52,415 nt of DNA from Anaerolineae bacterium (GCA_021463195.1 JAJTXZ010000029.1:1-52415), one strand, 5' to 3'; counted from the stretch's first letter, positions 8,376-17,202 are shown. Numbers and translations: made by a program. The notes: generated from the sequence alone by a model not told the origin.

Positions 8376-9302
8376 TTAAATCCAGTAAAATACGTACCCT
8401 GCTTGAGTGGCAATCATAATCCCCGGTGTTGGCAGAAAATCAACCTTCTCGAGAATAACCGAAGGTCCATTAGGCTCGACCGGACTGCTCGACCACAAAG
8501 GGTAGGGATGCATAAAATCAGGCTGGGCAAAAATTCCTATACTTCCCTCCCATTCATCGCTTTTCGGTTCAGGTGTTTCATAACTCACGACGGCTCCATA
8601 CACCTCGCCTGACATGTGCTTGATCAAATAGCTATCCGCTTGGCGCGCATTGGCTGGGAGATTCTTCAAGGTGTAGATCGGGAATTTGGCGGCACGTTCC
8701 AACGCAATAGGTTGCTTAAATGGTTTGGTCACAGCTTCTAATGCATATTTTCCGTTGCCCTCCCCGACTCTACACGCAATTGGAATTCCCAAACGAGAGG
8801 GCTGAACAAAGTCTGGGATGGGGTCGTTGTCAGCAAGTAATAGAAATCCATTGTAAATTTCGCTCTTGGATGAAAGTACCTGTGGGCTATTGTTGTGTAA
8901 AGTCTGCCCTTTAGAAAGTTTGCTTGGCGCGCCTAATACGACAAATCCGGCAACTGCCGTACCTACTTGACGCAAAAAATCACGTCGTCCAACTCCCAAT
9001 TCGCTCGCTGGCGCGCCAAAGCTTCGTAAAAGTTGTAAAAGTTGCAAGGCCCTTTTGGGTCCTAGTCCAAACAGAATCTGCACTTGCATTGCAATTCCTA
9101 TATACACCCGTGTCCGGTCCCCATTAACCTCCATTAACATAGGTTCCCATTTCCACCTTGGACAGCTACGATCGAGCATAGATTGTATGCTTGGATCCCG
9201 TAAGCTTTTGGCAACTACCCATCCTTCACTGGTTCGGACAATCTCTCGGGCGAGCTCTGAGCATACAGAACAACCCGAATCAAAGATCAAGTAACGATTC
9301 AT
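8376..9302 (-). CDS. DCC/thioredoxin-like domain fused to a Tat-signal-like segment
   Basis: The 308-residue protein begins with a DCC-type thiol-oxidoreductase signature (YLIFDSGCSVCSELAR, CxxC at 11-14) covering about 1-95. An internal GRRDFLRQ followed by a hydrophobic stretch (about 106-125) looks like a twin-arginine export signal, and the remaining 180 residues form an unrecognised domain. A redox head before a Tat-like anchor would place the N-terminus in the cytoplasm and the C-terminus outside. After its TAA stop the same frame stays open for another 29 codons (8286-8375) with a plausible helical sequence, so a recent stop or a small coupled peptide is possible. It lies 148 bases upstream of the M23-like gene in the same direction. 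Confidence 0.65.
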   Translation of the reverse strand: MNRYLIFDSGCSVCSELAREIVRTSEGWVVAKSLRDPSIQSMLDRSCPRWKWEPMLMEVNGDRTRVYIGIAMQVQILFGLGPKRALQLLQLLRSFGAPASELGVGRRDFLRQVGTAVAGFVVLGAPSKLSKGQTLHNNSPQVLSSKSEIYNGFLLLADNDPIPDFVQPSRLGIPIACRVGEGNGKYALEAVTKPFKQPIALERAAKFPIYTLKNLPANARQADSYLIKHMSGEVYGAVVSYETPEPKSDEWEGSIGIFAQPDFMHPYPLWSSSPVEPNGPSVILEKVDFLPTPGIMIATQAGYVFYWI

Positions 9303-9362
9303 ACGAACCTCCTCATAGAATATCTGCTTTGTTGCGCTACGCTAGCGTAATCATGAACATTG

Positions 9363-11084
9363 CTATTTCAACCCCTCCTCCAAATACCCCACATTCGCTT
9401 CCGCATTCTCTTTTATCCGCGCCATCACATCTTCGCCAAACGCGCGGAAACGAATCGCGCCCGTCGGGCAATACTGCGCGCACGCGGGATCGCCGTCGCA
9501 CAAGTCGCATTTGATGACGACATTTTTATCTTCGGAAAAAGTGATGCCGCCGTAGGGGCACGCGGGGACGCACAACATACACGCGGTGCAATTTTCGTCC
9601 ACCACGCGAATCGCGCCGCTCGCGCCGTCCGGCACCAACGCATCAAACATGCACGCGTGCATGCAATGCTGTTCGGGACAGTGAATGCATGGAATCGGCG
9701 TAAAGTGATGGTCGTCAATGTACGCTACCTTGATGCGGATTTGCGTATTGCGCGCGAGATGATTGTGGTGAATCGAACACGCCATCTCGCACATCCGGCA
9801 GCCCGTGCAAAGTTCGGGATTGATGTACAAAAGCGGCTCGCCGACTTGCGCTTCCATTTCTTGTTCGGGCGCAGCAATCTCAATCGGCGTACCGTGTCCG
9901 TTGCCCGAATGTTGTGTCGTTTCCGTCGCGAGCATCGCTTCGAATGAACCGCTCGGCGTCCATTTCGTTTGCAGCCACGCATCAAAACGATTGCGGCGGA
10001 ACGCGGCGAACGCGTCCGGTTTTTCGCCCGACGCAATCCATTCCGCGAGATAACGTCCCACAATCGGACCCAACGCGAAACCGTGTCCGCAAAAGCCCGT
10101 CGCCGCCAAAACATTTTCGTTCAAGCGGTCAATGATGGGAATGCCGTCCGGCGTCGAAGGGTCGAGACCGCCCCACGTCCGCACCAAATTTACGCGCCCC
10201 AAATCGGGAATGAGTTGGACGAGATGCTCCGCCGCGAGCCGCACATTTTTTTCCGTCGTCGCCTCGCTTTCGGATTGCTGCACCAAGCCGCCGCCGAAAT
10301 GCACGCTGCCGTGACGCGTCTGCCGAAAAAACAAATCCGCCGCCGCGACGCCAAACATGTACGGAAACATTGGCGGCAGCGCTTCGGTGACGAGCGACTC
10401 GTAGCGCATGTTCGCCAGCGGCAAATCCACGCCGAAATTCAAACACAACGCGCGCGTGCCTGCGCCCGCCGCGATGAGAACTTGACGCGCATCAAAAATT
10501 CCGCGCGTCGTTTCAATCTGCGCGCCGCCCGCGTCATTTTGCCGAATGTGCTGCACCGCGCAGTTGGTAAAAATTTGCGCGCCCAATTTGCGCGCGGCAT
10601 TCGCAAACCCCGTCACGAGTTTCAACGGATTCGCGTGTCCGTCGGTTGGACAAAAACTCGCGCCCAACACGCTCTCGCGGCGCAATGACGGCACGAGTTC
10701 GCACGTCTCTTGCTGTCCAATCCAGCGCACGTCGAGTCCATACGACTGCTGCCGCGTTACGTCCACCTGCATCGGGCGAAGGTGGTCAACGCTTTCGACG
10801 AGCCGCAAATTGCCGCGCTGTGTGTATTCAATGTCAACGCCCAATTCATCCGCCAGCGTCGGAAAGAGCGCGACGGTTTCATTCGCCAAACGCAATTCCG
10901 CCGACGCGCGCGCTGACTGTCGCACGCCGCCGCCCGAACGTCCCGACGCGCCCGCGCCAATTCCCGCGCGTTCGAGCAAAATCACGTCCGCGCCGCGTTT
11001 CGCCAAATAGTACGCCGTCGCGCAGCCGATAATGCCGCCGCCGACGATGATTACATCCGCGTTTTTATGTCCCACTCGCAACAT
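9363..11084 (-). CDS. FAD-dependent amine/amino-acid dehydrogenase fused to polyferredoxin
   Basis: A 573-residue two-part protein. Residues 1 to about 390 are a DAO-family flavoprotein: dinucleotide-binding VIIVGGGIIGCATAYYL near 11-27, ERAGIGAGASGRSGG near 38-52, and a C-terminal ATGFCGHGFALGP typical of glycine/sarcosine oxidase and HcnC-like subunits. Residues 418-573 hold sixteen cysteines in four CxxCxxCxxxC or CxxC-x(4,5)-CxxxC groups, the pattern of a four-cluster [4Fe-4S] electron carrier of the HycB/AorA type. The start at 11084 is chosen because the fold begins there; an upstream frame adds 37 unlikely residues. Fusion implies electrons from substrate oxidation go to a low-potential carrier rather than to oxygen. 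HcnA- and HcnB-like subunits at 15.4-17.2 kb are likely partners, and the AOR at 4.3-6.2 kb a possible user of the ferredoxin part. Confidence 0.85.
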   Translation of the reverse strand: MLRVGHKNADVIIVGGGIIGCATAYYLAKRGADVILLERAGIGAGASGRSGGGVRQSARASAELRLANETVALFPTLADELGVDIEYTQRGNLRLVESVDHLRPMQVDVTRQQSYGLDVRWIGQQETCELVPSLRRESVLGASFCPTDGHANPLKLVTGFANAARKLGAQIFTNCAVQHIRQNDAGGAQIETTRGIFDARQVLIAAGAGTRALCLNFGVDLPLANMRYESLVTEALPPMFPYMFGVAAADLFFRQTRHGSVHFGGGLVQQSESEATTEKNVRLAAEHLVQLIPDLGRVNLVRTWGGLDPSTPDGIPIIDRLNENVLAATGFCGHGFALGPIVGRYLAEWIASGEKPDAFAAFRRNRFDAWLQTKWTPSGSFEAMLATETTQHSGNGHGTPIEIAAPEQEMEAQVGEPLLYINPELCTGCRMCEMACSIHHNHLARNTQIRIKVAYIDDHHFTPIPCIHCPEQHCMHACMFDALVPDGASGAIRVVDENCTACMLCVPACPYGGITFSEDKNVVIKCDLCDGDPACAQYCPTGAIRFRAFGEDVMARIKENAEANVGYLEEGLK

Positions 11085-11196
11085 CACTCCATCAGTTGGG
11101 AAATGAGTTGTACTCGTTCCCCTGCTGGTATCAAAGTTGAACTTTGAAGGCGTATCGGCGCACGAGTCCAACTCGTGCGCCAACAACAGACGCATG

Positions 11197-12078
11197 TTAC
11201 AGAGGTTTCCGCGCTTTGAACAAGTACCGATTCAAACTAAAGAAATACTCGCCCTGTTCACCTTGCGCGCGCAATTCGTTTGCCCATGTCTCGGCTTGCT
11301 CGCGTGTAATGCCCCGCCGACCGCTGACGAACGCGACGATCAAATCAATCATCCCATTGCTGTATGTGTTGCGGTCAAAAACAGGATTGAACAGCGGAAT
11401 GATTTGGGGGTCTCCACCTTAAAACCCAACGCGTCGTAATTTGGATGTCAGCGTGCGGGGCAAATACGGATCGGTGAGATGCTCGGCCCACACCGTGAGG
11501 ATATGATTCATGCGCTCACGATTCGTCGTGTGCCACACGATCGCGTCCCAATCGGTCTCCAAAATGACCGCGCGTCCACCCGGTTTCAGTACGCGATAGA
11601 GCTCGGCGAGCGCAGCATCCACGGCGGGGACATATTCATAGACCTGCGTCGAGACACCGACATCGAAATGATCGTTCGGAAAATCGAGATGGACTGCATC
11701 CGCCAAGCGAAATTCGACTTGAGGTTGATGCGCGCAATACTCTCGCGCCATCGCCAACAAGGGTTCGCTGGCATCCACGCCGCAGCAGATTCTGATGTGC
11801 CGCCCAAGCGCGGTGTGGTGTCGGGTGTGCGTCACGAATTTGGGCAGGGCATCGCTCGCGCTGGATGGCGGATGGAGTGCATCCGAGTAATCCAGCAGGT
11901 TCGGCGTGGATGCGAATGAACTACATTCGACAAATCCACGTTGATAAATTCGCTGTGGGTGAGACCGACGGTGGTGTGGAGAAAGATGAACGGGATTTTT
12001 GTGAACACTATTCGTCGGTGTCTGATTCTGTGGGTGCGCCTTCACCGCTGTACCACCAGTCAAAAGTTGCCACGGCAT
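11197..12078 (-). pseudogene. Decayed class I SAM-dependent methyltransferase
   Basis: The readable part (from about 11900 down) resembles the methyltransferase-11 family: LDYSDAL, then GVDASEPLLAMAREYC, HFDVGVSTQVYEYV and LYRVLKPGGRAVILETDWD. Two lesions are visible. The glycine-rich SAM-binding motif I expected between LDYSDA and GVDASE is missing, replaced by a short His/Arg-rich join. An in-frame TAA at 11419-11421 interrupts the gene, yet the same frame continues for 73 codons (ending at 11197) with a normal family C-terminus including IIPLFNPVFD and GEYFFSLNRYL. The N-terminal 60 codons are not recognisable and overlap the end of the SpoIID gene by 71 bases. Internal deletion plus a stop fits a pseudogene; a sequencing error could explain the stop but not the missing motif. 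Confidence 0.7.
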
Positions 12079-13687
12079 TTACAGTCTCTTCAAAATAACG
12101 CACTTGCAATTTGTAGGTGCCGGTACATTTGTATCGCCAAGTAGAACTTGGGCGAAATGTTCCAATTGTCCACTCATTGATTAGTACGGATTGATTTGCG
12201 CCATTTGCATCCGCGAGCACCGCATACATTCCATCATCCATCCGTCCTTGGAACGTGACATCGCCACAACCGTTCACATAGATATAACCCTCCCAAATCA
12301 CAGAAAACCGATTTGAGGGAATTTCTGTGACGCCTGGTTCATACCCACTGTGAGTGTCCTGAGGAGAAGCATTCACCCAATCGAATTTTGTAGGGGTGTC
12401 AGGGCGAATCATGACCGAATCTGACGGAATGCTGCCTGTCGAGCCGACCTTGTACCTGTAATAGCGCCCAATCATTCCTACGCTGCGATTGATGCTCAAA
12501 CGCGCCACGGCATCATATCCAGCATCGTAATAATCCAATCGAATGCTGTGTGTCCCTTGTGTCAAAGCGACCCCAACACTCTGTAACTGGGCGCTAGAGT
12601 TGGTCCATTGGTCCAAGATGAGATTACCGTCAATATAGAGCCGCATCCCATCATCGCGCAAAGTATAAAAGGTGTACCAATCGGTAGCATCTACGGTCAG
12701 GTTCGTTTCCCATCTGACACAAAAGTTGTCTGCCGGGGCTCCCGGACGATTCGGAGGAGTACCTGCCCAATAGTAATTTATGCTGCGTGTAGAGCCCTGC
12801 CAAAGCACGGTAGAACTACACGTGCGACTACTCGGATTATATGTATAAAATTTCTCGGAATAGTTGGCGTAATAATCGTCTTGGACCCATGTGCCTGTAT
12901 AGTACTTGCGAAGTACATCGGCATAACTTGCCTTCTTCCGGTCGGCTTTGCGCCAGCTATGCGCAGAGATCTGACCGAAACCGGGTCCGCTTATGTCCAC
13001 CGCATATTGGTTGTCCACACTGGTGAGAAATTCATAGTTTGTCACTACGACGCCATTATAGAAACAAGGTGCACGCGTTTCGTTTCCACTATTCCAAGAA
13101 CATGTTGGCTCCCCAACATCGTTCCGAAATTCTGCGTCGATAAGCTTGCCATCATATGGCGGAGTCAACAAAAAATCATCCCAAGTAAGATACATGCCCT
13201 TTGTTACCGCAGATTGTTTCTTGAATTTATTAACGACCGTTGTACTGGCTGGAAAATAGGGATCGAACTGGGCATCATTACCACCATCGTATACTCCACG
13301 ACGGCCATCGGGAAGCAGATTTTTCGTGCACCAATATGCTCCCCAAGTGCGGGCAGCAATGGCTTGTGCCTTGATGACTTGGGCGTCCCAGCCATTGCCA
13401 GCATAAGGACCGCTGGGAACTACATCATGCAGCTCGCCTAAAGCAACACCCCAAGCATAATCCTCCATTGGAATTATCTGATCCCGACTAGTGCCCTGGG
13501 GCCAGTGACTATAATTGTCTCTAAGACGCACATTTATTGTATCGGGTAGAAATTTGCACTGCGCTGATGTCCCACTCAGGGCTGATGTTCCGTTCAAAGT
13601 TTCAGCATGTAATGATCCAGTCATTATCATTGCCAAACTGGCTGTGAATATGATTGCCACGATTAGTATCAAAGTTTTGTGATTCAT
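12008..13687 (-). CDS. SpoIID/LytB-domain protein with two PA14-like domains
   Basis: A 559-residue secreted protein. A signal peptide with a hydrophobic core covers about 6-27. A SpoIID/LytB region follows (about 45-265), marked by MEDYAWGVALGELH, VIKAQAIAARTWGAY and ISAHSWRKADRKKASY; the family includes peptidoglycan lytic transglycosylases. The last 290 residues contain two PA14-like beta-sandwich domains (about 270-400 and 405-545), recognised by DDGMRLYIDG and DDGMYAVLAD, which usually bind carbohydrate. SpoIID homologues are widespread outside spore formers, so this is no evidence for sporulation. It is followed 32 bases upstream by the PD40 gene in the same direction. A wall-modifying enzyme with sugar-binding modules is the likely reading. 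Confidence 0.8.
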   Translation of the reverse strand: MNHKTLILIVAIIFTASLAMIMTGSLHAETLNGTSALSGTSAQCKFLPDTINVRLRDNYSHWPQGTSRDQIIPMEDYAWGVALGELHDVVPSGPYAGNGWDAQVIKAQAIAARTWGAYWCTKNLLPDGRRGVYDGGNDAQFDPYFPASTTVVNKFKKQSAVTKGMYLTWDDFLLTPPYDGKLIDAEFRNDVGEPTCSWNSGNETRAPCFYNGVVVTNYEFLTSVDNQYAVDISGPGFGQISAHSWRKADRKKASYADVLRKYYTGTWVQDDYYANYSEKFYTYNPSSRTCSSTVLWQGSTRSINYYWAGTPPNRPGAPADNFCVRWETNLTVDATDWYTFYTLRDDGMRLYIDGNLILDQWTNSSAQLQSVGVALTQGTHSIRLDYYDAGYDAVARLSINRSVGMIGRYYRYKVGSTGSIPSDSVMIRPDTPTKFDWVNASPQDTHSGYEPGVTEIPSNRFSVIWEGYIYVNGCGDVTFQGRMDDGMYAVLADANGANQSVLINEWTIGTFRPSSTWRYKCTGTYKLQVRYFEETVNAVATFDWWYSGEGAPTESDTDE

Positions 13688-13719
13688 TGATCTCCTCGCA
13701 CAAACTTTTAGGATGCCAT

Positions 13720-15117
13720 TTACTTGACGGTAACAGGGACGGCAGTAAATTCGCCCTCCATGCTATTTACGATGATTTGATCGCCTTGCGGACTCCAGCT
13801 TGCTGAAAAGGGAAACGGTTCACGCGCAATTTCCGAAATCAGGCGACGCCCCGAGCCATCCCGATTTATCTCCCAAACCCCCGATACATCGCGATACAAG
13901 AATGATTTTTCATCTGGAGACCAACCTTGAAAAATTGGATCACCGCGTCCACTTGGAGGCAGTTCAATGATTCTCTTTTCATCTGTTATGCTCGCAATTT
14001 TGATAATACGGTTAGCCGCTGAAGTATAGACCAGCAACTCCCCATCACGTGAAATTGCCCAATGCTGATCGTTAATCCCGTCAGATATGTGGCGAATTAA
14101 TTTGGTTTCCCCATTCCGCTGAAACAAGTAAATATCTTTTTGCGATGCGAGGGCAAAAAGCCCAAGCTCTGATTGAGCGGTTACATAGCGGAGAGGCACA
14201 GCAGACTTGAACTGTGCCAGCTGGGTTTCATCAAAAAGCGCTTTTGTCGCAGAATCAATCGTATCGAATACGAGCGGCTGGTTGTCGTAATAGAATATTT
14301 CATGCTCGCTCAGCCAATCCGGCAGAGGGAAAAGCCCTCCGAAAAGAGTAGCTATCTCTGTGACTTGTAACGTTTCGACATTCACCATACGGATATGTAA
14401 AGGAAGCATCCTGTCTTCGTATGCAAGATAAGCAATCCATTTGCCGTCAGGAGACCATCTGGGCATAAAACCACGTACGAGAGGTTTTGCTGTTTTACCA
14501 TCGGGGGAGACAAGTGTAATCCACGTAACCTCCCAAGCAGGATTTCCCTTTTCATCGTTTATCCAATCCCCATCCCATTGACTAATCGCAAGATATTTTC
14601 CATCTGGCGACCAATCCACTGGACCAATGGGGTCATTGAGGTTTTCACCAAACGAAACTGTATCCCCAAATGATAAATTCTCGACCCAGAATCCAATACG
14701 CTTTTCTTGGGGAAGCGAGGGTAGTGAGGTAGAGGTTGGCCATGGAGTGGGTGACTCGGCTATTGCAGTGCCCGCTATTTCAGGCGTGCCCAAATCAGGC
14801 GTGGGCGTACGCGGGTCGCGTGTAAAAGTAGGCAGAGTTCTGGTGGTTTGGGTTGAAGGAGTCTCGGCATTTTGAACCGTATTGACAGTCGGAGTGCGAC
14901 GCGCGCGGCGGGTTTGCCGTGCGGTAATTGTGTTTTGCGCAGCAGCCGTTGCCGTCTGCGCCTGTCGCGTTTCGCGTGCAGGTCGCGTGTTTGCCGCAGC
15001 CGTAAGCGAAACCGACGGCAAATTATTCCAAACTGTCCACACCAAAACCGCCAACCCGAACATCGCCGCCAGGACAGCGACCAGCGTCAGGGATTCACGG
15101 GATTTCAATAGTTTCAT
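13720..15117 (-). CDS. Membrane-anchored PD40/WD40-like propeller protein
   Basis: A 465-residue protein with one N-terminal transmembrane segment (about 11-33), a long Thr/Ala/Arg/Pro-rich linker (about 40-130, with repeats of the type TARQTRRARRTPT) and a C-terminal propeller of TolB/PD40 motifs such as DWSPDGKYLAISQWD, RWSPDGKWIAYLAY and SWSPQGDQIIVNS. The architecture parallels the lipoprotein at 6231-7652 but with an uncleaved anchor. It lies in the same lower-GC tract as the SpoIID-PA14 gene and probably shares its transcript. Cargo or ligand is not evident. Confidence 0.8.
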   Translation of the reverse strand: MKLLKSRESLTLVAVLAAMFGLAVLVWTVWNNLPSVSLTAAANTRPARETRQAQTATAAAQNTITARQTRRARRTPTVNTVQNAETPSTQTTRTLPTFTRDPRTPTPDLGTPEIAGTAIAESPTPWPTSTSLPSLPQEKRIGFWVENLSFGDTVSFGENLNDPIGPVDWSPDGKYLAISQWDGDWINDEKGNPAWEVTWITLVSPDGKTAKPLVRGFMPRWSPDGKWIAYLAYEDRMLPLHIRMVNVETLQVTEIATLFGGLFPLPDWLSEHEIFYYDNQPLVFDTIDSATKALFDETQLAQFKSAVPLRYVTAQSELGLFALASQKDIYLFQRNGETKLIRHISDGINDQHWAISRDGELLVYTSAANRIIKIASITDEKRIIELPPSGRGDPIFQGWSPDEKSFLYRDVSGVWEINRDGSGRRLISEIAREPFPFSASWSPQGDQIIVNSMEGEFTAVPVTVK

Positions 15118-15285
15118 CTTGCCTCTCCAAACCGCTCTCTTTGTCGAAAGATCGCAGCGCTGTTAGACGCCACCCACAGCCGATAGTATTGCGACCTTCT
15201 GGTGTCCATACATTAAAAACTCGGTACAAACTCGGTACAAACCTCGCCCCCGCTCCTTAAACAAAAAGTCGGTAAAACTCGCTCT

Positions 15286-15359
15286 ACCGTCCCGCCTTTG
15301 AGCCCGTAACCGACGCGACTGCCTGACGACCCGCGCACCAAAACCGTGCCGCCAATCAT
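15286..15359 (-). pseudogene. Remnant of a GlxC-type (GXGXG) glutamate synthase gene
   Basis: Seventy-four bases on the minus strand translate as MIGGTVLVRGS-SGSRVGYGLKGG and match the interior of the intact gene at 18837-19547 (its bases about 19174-19246) with only a handful of differences. Nothing on either side continues the match. The rest of this 279-base gap holds a 12-base tandem repeat (AACTCGGTACAA, near 15209-15236) and the heptamer array at 15358-15399. It is a broken duplicate of glxC, or a trace of rearrangement at the end of the dehydrogenase operon. Confidence 0.75.
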
Positions 15360-15399
15360 CTCGAATCTCCAATCTCCAATCTCCAATCTCCAATCTCTA
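15358..15399. repeat. AATCTCC heptamer tandem array
   Basis: About five tandem copies of a 7-base unit AATCTCC lie between the glxC remnant and the stop of the HcnB-like gene. The same heptamer family, with GACTGGA/GATTGGA variants on the other strand, recurs inside two coding sequences at 31611-31660 and 39188-39222. Confidence 0.85.
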
Positions 15400-16845
15400 T
15401 TTCACCCTCGCCGCGCCGTACCCCACATGGTCTTCCATCGCCGTTCCCGTCGCGTGCGGTTCCGCGCTTGCGCCGACGACGCCGAGCGGCACGGGTTTGA
15501 CGGGAATGCGCGCAGTGAACGCGCCAACGGATTCGACGCTCGTTCCGGTCTCGCTTGCGATGAGTTGCGCGGCGATGGGTCCGCAGATGCGTCCCTGACA
15601 GCGCCCCATGCCGCAGCGATTCCACGCTTTCAACGCGTTCAGATTTTGCGCGCCCGCGCGCGCCGCGTCACGAATTTCACCCGCGCGAATTTCTTCACAG
15701 CGACACACCAACACATCGTCCGCGATGCTTTCATAAACTCCGCGCTTGACCGCAAACATGCTGCTCAAGGAATCGAACGCGGCGCGCGCCTTTTGCCATT
15801 CTTTCAAAACATCGTGTCCATTCGACTGCGCCGCATAACCAAGTTGCCGCGCCGCCGCCGCGCCCGCGATTTTTCCTTCGAGCAATGCGACCTCGACGCC
15901 GCCGATGCCGCGCACTTCGCCCGCCGCAAAAATGCCGCGCGCGGTCGTTTCCAGGTCGTCGTTCGTTTTCGTCGCGAACGCGTCAAAATGCGTGTCAAAA
16001 AATTGTTCGCAGCCCGCGAGGCGCGCGAGTTCCGTCGCAGGGACGAATCCGTAATTCATGCAAATTGTGTCCGCCGCAATCGTTTCCTCACTGCCCGCAA
16101 TCGGACGCCCGTTGCCGTCCACTTTGACAATCACCGCGCCGCGCGTTTCGGTTTCGCCCACCGCGCGCGTGACGACACAGCCGTATTTCATTGGCACGCC
16201 CGCGTCGAGCAATTTTTTTTGCTGCGCCATGCCCTGCCCGATTTTGCCCCATTGTCCAAAAAGTTTTAGCCCGCCGCCAAAAAATTCCGTCCGCGAATGT
16301 AATTCCACGAGCGCGGCGATGTCTGCGCCCGCGTCGAGCAACTGCACCGCCGCGAGTTGCAGCAACGGTCCCGTGCCGCACAACAAAATTTTTTGCCCGA
16401 CGAGCAGCCCTTGTCCTTTCAACATCAACTGCGCCGCGCCAACCGTCATCACGCCGGGCAGCGTCCATCCCGCGAACGGCACAACGCGCTCGTACGCGCC
16501 GCTCGCAAGGATGATGCGTTTCGCTTGGACGCGCGTCGCGCCTTCGGGCGCGTACAAATCGAGTATGCCGTCGGCGGTGATGTTCCAGACCAGCGTATTG
16601 GCGCAAACGGTGATTTTTGGATTGTTCAAACCCGCGATGAGTTCGCGGCCATGCTGGATATTTTCGGACAGAGAAGAGGCAACATCATTCGCGTGGAATG
16701 AAGAGGGAGGTTGTTTGTAATATTGTCCGCCGGGACGCGGATTTTCGTCAAGCAATAAAACGCGCGCGCCCGCGTTCGCCGCAGTGACAGCCGCAGCGAT
16801 TCCGGCGGGACCTGCGCCAATGACTGCGATTTCGGTTGTGTTCAT
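15397..16845 (-). CDS. HcnB-like FAD/[2Fe-2S] dehydrogenase subunit
   Basis: The 482-residue protein carries an N-terminal FAD-binding Rossmann motif (IAVIGAGPAGIAAAV, 7-21), a PGGQYY stretch near 38, a central NAD(P)-type fold (KILLCGTGPLLQLAA) and a C-terminal BFD-like [2Fe-2S] domain with VCRCEEI near 376 and CGMGRCQGRICG near 406-417. This order is that of HcnB, opine dehydrogenase subunit A and sarcosine-oxidase alpha relatives, which relay electrons from an amine-oxidising DAO subunit. It sits 59 bases downstream of the HcnA-like gene. The expected HcnC-like partner is not adjacent; the DAO-polyferredoxin at 9363-11084 is the best candidate. About 55 extra residues follow the iron-sulfur domain. 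Confidence 0.85.
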   Translation of the reverse strand: MNTTEIAVIGAGPAGIAAAVTAANAGARVLLLDENPRPGGQYYKQPPSSFHANDVASSLSENIQHGRELIAGLNNPKITVCANTLVWNITADGILDLYAPEGATRVQAKRIILASGAYERVVPFAGWTLPGVMTVGAAQLMLKGQGLLVGQKILLCGTGPLLQLAAVQLLDAGADIAALVELHSRTEFFGGGLKLFGQWGKIGQGMAQQKKLLDAGVPMKYGCVVTRAVGETETRGAVIVKVDGNGRPIAGSEETIAADTICMNYGFVPATELARLAGCEQFFDTHFDAFATKTNDDLETTARGIFAAGEVRGIGGVEVALLEGKIAGAAAARQLGYAAQSNGHDVLKEWQKARAAFDSLSSMFAVKRGVYESIADDVLVCRCEEIRAGEIRDAARAGAQNLNALKAWNRCGMGRCQGRICGPIAAQLIASETGTSVESVGAFTARIPVKPVPLGVVGASAEPHATGTAMEDHVGYGAARVK

Positions 16846-16849
16846 AGTG

Positions 16850-16895
16850 CGATAGTGTGATAGTGCGATAGTATGTTAGTGCGATAGCGTTCACG
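16850..16895. repeat. GATAGTGCGATAGTG low-complexity tandem repeat
   Basis: Imperfect 8-base units (GCGATAGT with variants) fill the 59-base gap between the HcnA-like stop and the HcnB-like start. The same family recurs at 17313-17345 and 42058-42110. Confidence 0.8.
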
Positions 16896-16904
16896 CAACA
16901 CACA

Positions 16905-17195
16905 TCACACATCACGCACGCGCACCTCGCATCCCGCGCGCGCTTCGGTCATGCACGCGCGTTGATTGGGCAAGCCGTCCACAGTGACGAGGCAATCAAA
17001 ACAGATGCCCATCCCGCAGAAAATTCCGCGCGGTGAAGCGCTTGCGTCAGTTGCGCGAAACGCGCGATATCCTGCCGCCGCCAAAACGGTCGCGATGCTT
17101 TCGCCGGGGTACGCTTCAATCGGTTGTCCGTTCACCGTGATGGAAAATGCTTGCCCGCGTTCGATCTGAGAAATGCGCTGGACTTGAATTGTCAT
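16905..17195 (-). CDS. HcnA-like [2Fe-2S] subunit
   Basis: A 96-residue plant-type ferredoxin-fold protein with cysteines C60, C65, C68 and C81 in the pattern CGMGICFDC ... RAC, which ligates one [2Fe-2S] cluster. Stand-alone proteins of this kind are the small subunit of hydrogen cyanide synthase, opine dehydrogenase and related amine dehydrogenases, and correspond to the N-terminus of sarcosine oxidase alpha. It is directly upstream of the HcnB-like gene and downstream of GlxD, so it belongs to the nitrogen-metabolism transcript. Confidence 0.85.
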   Translation of the reverse strand: MTIQVQRISQIERGQAFSITVNGQPIEAYPGESIATVLAAAGYRAFRATDASASPRGIFCGMGICFDCLVTVDGLPNQRACMTEARAGCEVRVRDV

Positions 17196-17202
17196 TGCGA
17201 TT

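Noticed and set aside
12008-13687. SpoIID domain as evidence for spore formation
   Set aside because: SpoIID/LytB homologues are common in non-sporulating bacteria, and no other sporulation genes are present.
15358-15399. CRISPR or minisatellite gene
   Set aside because: Pure 7-base tandem units with no spacers and no start or stop.
15804-16720. Several long frames on both strands over the HcnB-like gene
   Set aside because: All overlap a full-length recognised flavoprotein; GC-rich coding leaves other frames open.
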